The notes beneath the pieces are model-generated. The model was given only the letters and a program-made list of their open reading frames with translations. It did no database searches and was not told the DNA's origin. A program made the position numbers and the translations under genes. A DNA stretch of 7,403 nucleotides from Clostridia bacterium (GTDB lineage: Bacteria; Bacillota; Clostridia; Christensenellales; CAG-917), in contig JAFVYE010000088.1 in NCBI GenBank assembly GCA_017500745.1, positions 1 through 7,403 of the forward strand. The letters are read 5' to 3'. Every line of letters starts with the position of its first letter. Positions within the stretch are counted from its first letter, which is position 1. This document shows, piece by piece, positions 1 through 5,530 of the stretch.

Positions 1-596
1 CCACCTACGTAGACGTCAAATACAAAGGTGGGCTTGTGGGAGGGACCAGATTGAGAAACAAGCTGGTATCTCACTTCAACACCGTTTTTGAGCGCGTACT
101 CGTTGAGGCGTGATTTTGCGTCAAATTCCTCCTCAAGAGTGTCGGCAAAGTCTACGGCCTCTTGGAGCATATCAAGAACAAATTTCTTGGCGGGCTCCAT
201 GCCTCCGTCAAGATAGATTGCACCAACAATTGCCTCAAAAAGATCGCACTTGACCGAGTCGTTTTGATAGACCTTGTGACGTCTTTCGCCAATGCCAAAT
301 TGCATAAATTCCGTTAATCTAACGCGCCCAATTGCATCTGCCAAGGGTTGCTCGCTGACAATTGACGCACGGCGCTTTGTAAGCTCGCCCTCGTTGACGG
401 TGGGGTTGTCAACCATCAGCTTTTCGGCAATGACAAAGTCAAGAATGCTGTCACCAAGAAACTCCAAGGTTTGATAGTTTTCTGTGACCGCACTCTTCAA
501 AGACGGGTGGGTGAATGCACGGATAATGAGTGACTTGTCCGTGAAAACGTAGCCGATTATCTCTTCAATTTCGTTGACCTTTACGTTATTGAACAT
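1..596 (-). CDS. rnc: Ribonuclease III, C-terminus cut by window edge
   Basis: Double-strand-specific endoribonuclease that processes rRNA precursors and structured mRNAs as a homodimer. My translation of the minus strand gives 199 residues from ATG 596 to the edge. The signature LEFLGD is at residues 44-49, with catalytic acidic residues E45 and D49. NEGEL (68-72) and CDLFEAIVGAIYLD (117-130, with D118 and E121) complete the active-site set. The double-stranded-RNA-binding domain starts near residue 157, and about 30-40 residues of it should lie beyond the window. The start is firm: an in-frame TAA lies two codons upstream and no other start codon fits. The gene overlaps the plsX stop by 11 bases and has no clear Shine-Dalgarno, which suggests translational coupling to plsX. 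The residue aligned with E. coli E38 (A. aeolicus E37) is Gln42. In many Firmicutes acpP lies between plsX and rnc; it does not here. Confidence 0.95.
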   Translation of the reverse strand, partial: MFNNVKVNEIEEIIGYVFTDKSLIIRAFTHPSLKSAVTENYQTLEFLGDSILDFVIAEKLMVDNPTVNEGELTKRRASIVSEQPLADAIGRVRLTEFMQFGIGERRHKVYQNDSVKCDLFEAIVGAIYLDGGMEPAKKFVLDMLQEAVDFADTLEEEFDAKSRLNEYALKNGVEVRYQLVSQSGPSHKPTFVFDVYVG

Positions 597-1605
597 CTCT
601 TGTTATGCCTTGTTTAATTAGGTCGGGAAGCCCTGCTTCAGACAGCTTCTTTGCCATGATGATTGATGCAGAAACTGACTTGGACTTGCTACTACCGTGG
701 GTTTTGACAATCACCTTGTTGCATCCAAGGAACACTGCTCCACCTTGTGCATTGTAGTCAAGCTTGCGCTTTACAACTCTCAACACGGGCTTCAAAAGGA
801 GATAGCCAAGCTTCATGCGGAGGCCACCGCTCATGATGCCGTCTGTGAGAATTGAGAAAATTGCTCCTGCTGTGCCTTCTGCGGACTTCAATGCAATGTT
901 GCCGTTGAAGCCGTCTGTGACAACAACGTCATAGTCGCCGCTGAGGATCTCTCTTGCCTCGCAGTTGCCTGCAAAATTGAGGGTTGGATCCTCCTTCAAA
1001 AGCGCAAAGGCCTCTTGATTGAGCTCGGTGCCCTTGTGATCCTCTGTGCCGTTTGAAAGGAGTGCTATACGAGGGTTTTCAACCCCAAGCATACTCTTTG
1101 AAAACGCGCTGGCCATAATGCCGAAATGGTGCAAGTTGATTGCTTTGCAATCAATGTTGGCTCCGCAGTCACAAAGAACAACCTTTTTGTCCCCTTTGAC
1201 TGTGGGAAGCATAGGCGCAAGTGCGGGGCGTGAAATGCCTTTGATTCTGCCCACTTTCATAAATGCGCCCACAAGGACTGCCCCAGTTGAACCGGCAGAC
1301 ACAAGACCACCAACTTCTGCGTCAGATGCCACTCTGTCAAAGGCCTTGACAAGTGAACTCTCCTTTTTCTGCTTGATGGCGGTGGTGGGAGTGTCATCGT
1401 TTGTGATGACGTCCTTGGCGTCCACAAGTTCAATTCTGCTCTTGTGTTGGCTGGCATCAATTGAGGCAACGTCAATCTTGTCAAGGTCCCCAACCAAGAT
1501 GACCTCAACAGACTTGTCCTCTTCCAGCGCTTCAAGCACGCCTTTTACTATTTCTTCGGGGGCGTAGTCGCCACCCATTGCATCAACAACAATTTTGTAA
1601 TTCAT
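586..1605 (-). CDS. plsX: Phosphate acyltransferase PlsX
   Basis: Acyl-ACP:phosphate acyltransferase, a peripheral membrane enzyme that converts acyl-ACP to acyl phosphate, the donor used by PlsY to start phosphatidic acid synthesis. From ATG 1605 the protein has 339 residues, normal for the family. Family motifs are VDAMGGDYAP at the N-terminus, a glycine-rich SAGSTGA segment, CGANIDCK, GNCEAREI and VVVTDGFNGN. The reading frame extends upstream to a TTG at 1614, but that codon lies in the U-run of a hairpin. ATG 1605 gives the normal N-terminus (MNYKIVVDAMGG) and is preferred. No Shine-Dalgarno is visible before it, which is odd beside the strong sites on rpmF, ackA and pta. It follows rpmF as in many bacteria and overlaps rnc downstream. 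Neither fapR nor acpP is adjacent. Confidence 0.96.
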   Translation of the reverse strand: MNYKIVVDAMGGDYAPEEIVKGVLEALEEDKSVEVILVGDLDKIDVASIDASQHKSRIELVDAKDVITNDDTPTTAIKQKKESSLVKAFDRVASDAEVGGLVSAGSTGAVLVGAFMKVGRIKGISRPALAPMLPTVKGDKKVVLCDCGANIDCKAINLHHFGIMASAFSKSMLGVENPRIALLSNGTEDHKGTELNQEAFALLKEDPTLNFAGNCEAREILSGDYDVVVTDGFNGNIALKSAEGTAGAIFSILTDGIMSGGLRMKLGYLLLKPVLRVVKRKLDYNAQGGAVFLGCNKVIVKTHGSSKSKSVSASIIMAKKLSEAGLPDLIKQGITRDVQ

Positions 1606-1612
1606 AATACAC

Positions 1613-1638
1613 AAAAAGAGAGCGATTGCTCGCTCTCT
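1613..1638 (-). terminator. Hairpin plus U-run between rpmF and plsX
   Basis: On the minus strand a perfect 9-bp stem (AGAGAGCGA paired with TCGCTCTCT, positions 1638-1630 and 1625-1617) closes a GCAA tetraloop of the stable GNRA class. Five U follow (1617-1613, the first within the stem). It has the form of an intrinsic terminator, 12 bases past the rpmF stop. The stem ends only 11 bases before the plsX ATG, so it is probably partial: either an attenuator that lowers plsX-rnc relative to rpmF, or a 3'-end stabiliser for rpmF mRNA. On the plus strand the run of A, not T, follows the hairpin's opposite side, so it should work in one direction only. Confidence 0.7.
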
Positions 1639-1650
1639 AATCAGTTTTTG

Positions 1651-1842
1651 TTATTTTTCTTCGTTCTTGCTTATGACTTGTTCGCCATCATAGTATCCGC
1701 ATTTGGGGCAGACAACGTGGCTCTTCTTCAATTCGTGGCATTGAGGGCATTCAACAAGACCGGGGGTTGAGAGTCTGTTCTTCCAGTTTGCAAAACGGGA
1801 ATTTGTTTTTGAATGAGAAATTTTATTTTTGGGTAGTGCCAT
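1651..1842 (-). CDS. rpmF: 50S ribosomal protein L32 (bL32), zinc-binding form
   Basis: Small basic protein of the large ribosomal subunit, 63 residues, the usual size. The N-terminus MALPKNKISHSKT matches the family pattern of MAVPK followed by a basic stretch. Four cysteines in two CxxC pairs (C32/C35 and C45/C48) form a zinc ribbon, so this is the zinc-containing version rather than the cysteine-free paralogue some bacteria use under zinc shortage. ATG 1842 is supported by a GGAGG (1855-1851) eight bases upstream. It has its own consensus promoter and is the first gene of the rpmF-plsX-rnc block. In many Firmicutes a DUF177 (YceD) gene precedes rpmF; here ackA does, with no room for it. 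Confidence 0.97.
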   Translation of the reverse strand: MALPKNKISHSKTNSRFANWKNRLSTPGLVECPQCHELKKSHVVCPKCGYYDGEQVISKNEEK

Positions 1843-1885
1843 ATCTATATCCTCCGCATAGTATTCATATTATTTTGCTTGTATG

Positions 1886-1914
1886 ATTATAGAGAATAAT
1901 CACACTCTTGTCAA
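1886..1914 (-). promoter_or_regulatory. Consensus sigma-A promoter for rpmF-plsX-rnc
   Basis: On the minus strand TTGACA (1914-1909) and TATAAT (1891-1886) are both perfect and are separated by exactly 17 bases. Transcription would start near 1879, giving a leader of about 37 bases to the rpmF ATG. It is in the ackA-rpmF gap, and I see no terminator after ackA, so read-through from pta-ackA may add to this promoter. Confidence 0.88.
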
Positions 1915-1937
1915 ATGATTTGCGAAATTTCTTATTT

Positions 1938-3149
1938 TTAGAGGTTTTCAACAAGTTGTTTTGTTTCTCTTGCGATTGAAAGCTCCTCATTTGTGGTGGC
2001 AACAAGGACTTTGACCTTGCTGGTGGCCTTTTGAATTTCGTAGATGCCTGCATCATATCCGCTGACGTACTTCTTGTTGAGTTCGGGATCAAGTTCAACA
2101 CCAAGATATTCCATGTCTCCTGCGACAAGCTGACGCATGATGTCGCTATGTTCGCCAATGCCACCTGTGAATGCGATTGCATCAACGCCGTTCATTGCTG
2201 CTGCAAATGCGCCAACGTACTTTTTGATGCGATATCCTGCTGACGTGATTGCGATGGTTGCCTTGTGGTCCCCTGCTTTCATCTTGGGTTCAAGGTCACG
2301 CATGTCTGAGCTGAAGTCTCCGCTGAGACCATACATACCGCATTTCTTGTTGAGGTAGGTGACCATCTCGCCCATGTCCTTGCCAAGCTTTTTGCCAAGA
2401 TATTCAACTGCGCCTGCGTCAATGTCGCCAGAGCGTGTGCCCATGATAAGACCTTCAAGAGGTGTGAAGCCCATTGTGGTGTCAACGCACTTGCCTGCGT
2501 TTACTGCTGACAAACTGCTTCCGTTGCCAAGGTGGCAGACAATGATTTTTGCGTTGGGGTTGCCAAGATATTTGGCAACTTCGCCAGAAACAAACTTGTG
2601 GCTTGTGCCGTGGAAGCCGTATTTGCGGACCTTGTAGTTTTCATAGTCCTCGTAACGAATGCCGTACATATATGCCATTTGAGGAATGGTGCTGTGGAAG
2701 GTTGTGTCAAACACCGCAACCATGGGCTTGCCGGGCATGACTTGCTCACATCCTCTGATGCATGCAACGTTGCCGGGGTTGTGGAGGGGGGCAAGATCGC
2801 TGTTTTTGTCGCATACTGCAACAACGTTTTCATCAATTACAACTGAAGTTGTAAAGTCCTCGCCACCATGGACCACTCTGTGTCCAACTGCGGACACTTC
2901 GTCCACTGATGTGATTGCGCCGTATTCCTTGTCAACAAGTGCCTTGAGAACAAGCTCAAGTGCCTCTTTGTGTGTGGGCATATCTTGGGTGATGACAAGC
3001 TTTTTGCCGTCTGCTGTCTTTTGGGTGAGCATGCCACCTGTTGCGGTGATTCTCTCACAGATGCCGGTGAGAAGTGCTGTTTCGGTGGTCATGTCAATGA
3101 GTTGATATTTGAGGGATGAACTGCCTGCATTGAGAACAAGAACTTTCAT
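1938..3149 (-). CDS. ackA: Acetate kinase
   Basis: Cytoplasmic kinase that interconverts acetyl phosphate + ADP and acetate + ATP. In fermentation it yields ATP and acetate. The protein has 403 residues, full length, and carries the family signatures VLNAGSSSLK near the N-terminus and GFHGTSH at 178-184. Residues equivalent to the catalytic set of the Methanosarcina enzyme are visible: N7, R91 (HRVVHGG), D148 (FDTTFH), H180, H206, R239 (GTRSGDID) and E388 (TTNEEL). ATG 3149 has AGGAG (3160-3156) six bases upstream, and this site overlaps the pta stop codon. The 10-base gap to pta shows one transcript and probably coupled translation. No intrinsic terminator is visible before the rpmF promoter. 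Confidence 0.98.
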   Translation of the reverse strand: MKVLVLNAGSSSLKYQLIDMTTETALLTGICERITATGGMLTQKTADGKKLVITQDMPTHKEALELVLKALVDKEYGAITSVDEVSAVGHRVVHGGEDFTTSVVIDENVVAVCDKNSDLAPLHNPGNVACIRGCEQVMPGKPMVAVFDTTFHSTIPQMAYMYGIRYEDYENYKVRKYGFHGTSHKFVSGEVAKYLGNPNAKIIVCHLGNGSSLSAVNAGKCVDTTMGFTPLEGLIMGTRSGDIDAGAVEYLGKKLGKDMGEMVTYLNKKCGMYGLSGDFSSDMRDLEPKMKAGDHKATIAITSAGYRIKKYVGAFAAAMNGVDAIAFTGGIGEHSDIMRQLVAGDMEYLGVELDPELNKKYVSGYDAGIYEIQKATSKVKVLVATTNEELSIARETKQLVENL

Positions 3150-3159
3150 ATTTATCTCC

Positions 3160-4161
3160 TTATTTTACGCTTTGAAGTGCTGTGATTGCTGCGGTTGCTG
3201 CAATATCCTCTGCGGTGCATCCGCGTGAGAGGTCGTTGACGGGGAGTGCAAGGCCTTGCATGACAGGGCCAACTGCCATGAAGTTGCCAAGACGTTGTGC
3301 AATCTTGTAGCCAATGTTGCCTGCGTCAAGATTGGGGAACACAAAGACGTTTGCCTCCCCTGCTACCGTGCTTGTGGGGGCCTTTTGCTTGCCTACGCTG
3401 GGCACCAGTGCTGCGTCAAATTGCATCTCGCCGTCCACGTTGATTTCGGGGTGCTCTGCCTTGACCTTTTCATATGCCATACGCACCTTGTCCACTGCTT
3501 CGTGGTTTGCACTGCCCTTTGTTGAGAAGCTGAGCATTGCAATCTTGGGGTCAATGCCAATGATGTTTTTTGCGCTGTCGTTGGCTGAAACAACGATGTC
3601 TGCAAGTTGGTCAACGGTGGGATAAGGGATGACTGCGCAGTCTGAGAAAATGTAGGCGGGTGCGCTGTCGTATTTGAATCCGTCCTCGGGAGGAATCATG
3701 ACAAAGCAACTTGACACGCTGTTGATGCCGGGTGCGGGCTTGACAACTTGGAATGATGCTCTCAACACGTCTGCTGATGAGAACACTGCTCCTCCAACAA
3801 CACCGTCAACGTCCCCGCGTTTGAGGGCTACGCATGCGTAAAACATATTGTTGGTGCTGACGATTTTTTCTGCGGTTTCAAGAGTCATACCCTTTGACTT
3901 GCGGAGCTCGTAAAGAGTTTCTGCATACTGTGCGGTCTTGGGGCTGGTTGCAGGATTTTCAAAAACAACGCCTGTAAAATCAACTTCGGGGAAGTTGGCT
4001 TTGGCCTCATCTTCGTTGCCGATGAGAACCACTTTGCAGATGCCTTGCTTTGTGAGCATTTCTGCTGCCTTGCATGCACGAGGGTCAAAACCTTCTGCAA
4101 GTGCAATGGTCTTGCCAAGTGCTGCTGCTCTTTGCATCAAGTTGTCAAGAAATTTGGACAT
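3160..4161 (-). CDS. pta: Phosphate acetyltransferase
   Basis: Converts acetyl-CoA + phosphate to acetyl phosphate + CoA, the step before AckA in acetate formation. It is the short single-domain form of 333 residues typical of Firmicutes, without the P-loop and DRTGG domains of the long enterobacterial enzyme. Family motifs are DGVVGGAVFSSADVLR, SFSTKGSA, GEMQFDAALVP, NVFVFPNLDAGNIGYK and NDLSRGC (309-315). S312 and R313 match the Ser-Arg pair implicated in catalysis and CoA binding in the Methanosarcina enzyme. ATG 4161 has AAGGAGA (4175-4169) seven bases upstream. It is the first gene of the pta-ackA operon and diverges from tmcAL across a gap with interlocked promoters. Phosphotransbutyrylase relatives are possible in principle, but the adjacent ackA favours acetate. 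Confidence 0.97.
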   Translation of the reverse strand: MSKFLDNLMQRAAALGKTIALAEGFDPRACKAAEMLTKQGICKVVLIGNEDEAKANFPEVDFTGVVFENPATSPKTAQYAETLYELRKSKGMTLETAEKIVSTNNMFYACVALKRGDVDGVVGGAVFSSADVLRASFQVVKPAPGINSVSSCFVMIPPEDGFKYDSAPAYIFSDCAVIPYPTVDQLADIVVSANDSAKNIIGIDPKIAMLSFSTKGSANHEAVDKVRMAYEKVKAEHPEINVDGEMQFDAALVPSVGKQKAPTSTVAGEANVFVFPNLDAGNIGYKIAQRLGNFMAVGPVMQGLALPVNDLSRGCTAEDIAATAAITALQSVK

Positions 4162-4196
4162 ATCTGTATCTCCTTGGGGTTATAATCGTTAAACGG

Positions 4197-4224
4197 TTGA
4201 TTTTCTTTGAAAAACCTTTATAAT
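4197..4224 (+). promoter_or_regulatory. Promoter for tmcAL, overlapping the pta promoter
   Basis: TTGATT (4197-4202) and TATAAT (4219-4224) are separated by 16 bases on the plus strand. The predicted start is near 4231, giving a leader of about 89 bases before the GTG at 4320. Its transcript would cross the pta -35 box. Support rests only on the match and position. A spacer of 16 with a 4/6 -35 suggests moderate strength. Confidence 0.65.
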
Positions 4225-4251
4225 TATAGTAAATTAATCAAAATAAATCAA
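4223..4251 (-). promoter_or_regulatory. Promoter for pta-ackA
   Basis: On the minus strand TTGATT (4251-4246, four of six consensus bases) and a perfect TATAAT (4228-4223) are separated by 17 bases. The start would be near 4216, with a leader of about 55 bases to the pta ATG. The -10 box shares two bases with the tmcAL -10 on the other strand. Transcription from here passes through the tmcAL -35 box. Confidence 0.75.
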
Positions 4252-4268
4252 CACAAAACGGCAAAATG

Positions 4269-4281
4269 AATGAAATTCATT
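4269..4281. repeat. 13-bp palindrome AATGAA-A-TTCATT, possible operator
   Basis: A perfect odd-length inverted repeat with 6-bp arms about one central base (4275). Its one-base centre makes it a poor RNA hairpin, so a dimeric DNA-binding protein site is more plausible. It is in the tmcAL leader and upstream of the pta -35. In AT-rich DNA such a repeat can arise by chance; no regulator is encoded beside it. Confidence 0.3.
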
Positions 4282-4309
4282 AAAACTATTTTCCGCAAAG
4301 TGTGGTTTT

Positions 4310-4315
4310 GGAAGG
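4310..4315 (+). promoter_or_regulatory. Ribosome binding site that sets the tmcAL start
   Basis: GGAAGG lies four bases before GTG 4320. The other in-frame start codons, GTG 4302 and TTG 4308, have no purine-rich site upstream. Choosing GTG 4320 also gives the conserved N-terminus MKIVAIIAEYNP. The spacing is slightly short. Confidence 0.6.
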
Positions 4316-4319
4316 CAAA

Positions 4320-5429
4320 GTGAAAATTGTAGCCATAATTGCAGAATACAATCCCCTCCACAACGGACATTACAAGCAAATCCGCAAAGCCAAACGTGAA
4401 GTCGGTGCGGACATCCTTGCCGTTGTCATGAGTGGCAGTTTTACAGAGCGTGGCGACGTGTGCGTTGCAGACAAATATACCCGTGCAAAATGGGCAATTG
4501 AGGCGGGGGCTGACGTGGTCATTGAACTGCCCACCGTATACACCCTGTCAAACGCTCAATTCTTTGCAGAGGGCGCATTGAAAACCTTGTCTATGCTTGG
4601 AGAGTTTACTCTCTGCTTTGGCACAGAAACTGAGGAGCTCAACGACCTCAGCATGGTGGCGGAGTTTATGGCAAGTGAGTCCAACGATATGTCACGTATG
4701 CTCAAAAACTTTTTGTCCGAGGGATACTCTGTGGCAAAATCACGCACCCTTGCCCTCAACCTCATCCGCCCCGACATTGCCAACATGCTTCAAATGCCCA
4801 ACAACATCTTGGCAGTTGAATATATCAAGGCAGGCGCAAAGTACGGCGACAAGGTGGACTATCACAACATCCCTCGCATCCCCGACAACGATCGTACCAT
4901 TGCTTCTTCAACCAAAATCCGCAACAAGCTATACGGCGGAGAAAGCTTTGACAAGCTTGTGCCCGAATTTGTCAAGCCCGAGGATATGACCACCGACCCC
5001 AAGGTGTACGGCACGATTTCAACCTACGCCTTGAAGTCAAAGACCCCCGAAGAACTTGCAGAGATAACCAACATCCACGAGGGTATGGAAAACAGAATTT
5101 CAAAGTCTGACTTCAACACCTTTGAAGAGTTTTTGGGCCTTACCACAAAAAGATATACTCGCTCCACCATCAAGCGCACTGCAGCATGCACAACCATTGG
5201 CGTCACCAAAGGGCTTGTGCAACTTGCAAAAGATGAAAAGCCCTACACCACAATCCTTGCAATCCGCGACAGCAAGCGCAAAAAGATTCTGCCCTTGCTC
5301 TCATCAGCTGACGGCTATTTCTATTACAAGCCCAGCGACTGCCCCAAGGACTCCCCCGTCCGTCCTCTTGTGGACCTTGATGAAAAGGCAAGCAAAGTGC
5401 TCAAACTTTGTGCAAAACAAAATCAATAG
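4320..5429 (+). CDS. tmcAL: tRNA(Met) cytidine acetate ligase (YlbM/TmcAL)
   Basis: Makes N4-acetylcytidine at the wobble position (C34) of elongator tRNA-Met. The characterised Bacillus subtilis enzyme activates acetate with ATP to acetyl-AMP and does not need acetyl-CoA. From GTG 4320 the protein has 369 residues, somewhat shorter than the B. subtilis protein. The nucleotidyltransferase core is clear: IIAEYNPLHNGH (residues 6-17) contains the HxGH motif (H14, G16, H17). VVMSGSFTERGD and IELPTVYTLSNAQFFAEGA follow, and SSTKIR is the second nucleotide-binding signature. The C-terminal part (DGYFYYKPS...SPVRPLVDLD) is as expected in this family. It diverges from pta-ackA, whose product acetate is this enzyme's substrate, and is 101 bases before ylbJ. 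A hairpin with a U-rich tract after the stop may end its transcript. Confidence 0.93.
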   Translation: MKIVAIIAEYNPLHNGHYKQIRKAKREVGADILAVVMSGSFTERGDVCVADKYTRAKWAIEAGADVVIELPTVYTLSNAQFFAEGALKTLSMLGEFTLCFGTETEELNDLSMVAEFMASESNDMSRMLKNFLSEGYSVAKSRTLALNLIRPDIANMLQMPNNILAVEYIKAGAKYGDKVDYHNIPRIPDNDRTIASSTKIRNKLYGGESFDKLVPEFVKPEDMTTDPKVYGTISTYALKSKTPEELAEITNIHEGMENRISKSDFNTFEEFLGLTTKRYTRSTIKRTAACTTIGVTKGLVQLAKDEKPYTTILAIRDSKRKKILPLLSSADGYFYYKPSDCPKDSPVRPLVDLDEKASKVLKLCAKQNQ

Positions 5430-5485
5430 TTTAGCCCACAAAACACAACAATAAAAGCCGTTTTTGGCAATCTAACCAAGCCATT

Positions 5486-5530
5486 TATGCCCAGCGTTCT
5501 ATTTTTTTGACGATGGGCATATTTATTTTT
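5486..5530 (+). terminator. Hairpin with U-rich tail between tmcAL and ylbJ
   Basis: TATGCCCA (5486-5493) pairs with TGGGCATA (5514-5521). After a G.A mismatch four more pairs form inside (5495-5498 with 5509-5512, the last a G.U), leaving a 10-base loop. TTTATTTTT (5522-5530) follows directly. This looks like a terminator for tmcAL, but the U-tract touches the best ylbJ start codon at 5531, so it could instead be an attenuator controlling ylbJ. The interrupted U-run and long loop make it weaker than the terminator at 7147-7176. Confidence 0.5.

Noticed and set aside
292..474. Plus-strand frame of 60 codons as a small gene
   Set aside because: It is antisense to the conserved RNase III catalytic domain and has no supporting signals.
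1046..1567. Long plus-strand open frame (173 codons) opposite plsX
   Set aside because: It is the antisense of a well-conserved enzyme, has no ribosome site, and its translation matches no family; it is a codon-bias shadow.
1843..1937. Terminator after ackA
   Set aside because: Only a 4-bp CAAA/TTTG dyad overlaps the -35 box and no T-run follows, so no terminator can be supported.
2359..3105. Plus-strand open frames opposite ackA (92, 104 and 139 codons)
   Set aside because: They lie wholly antisense to ackA, overlap one another in different frames, and show no recognisable protein features.
4187..4195. Short palindrome CGTT-A-AACG in the pta leader as an operator
   Set aside because: Arms of four bases are too short to separate from chance in this AT-rich gap.
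4302..4319. Upstream GTG 4302 or TTG 4308 as the tmcAL start
   Set aside because: No Shine-Dalgarno precedes them, and they add residues before the conserved MKIVAIIAEYNP terminus, whereas GTG 4320 has GGAAGG upstream.
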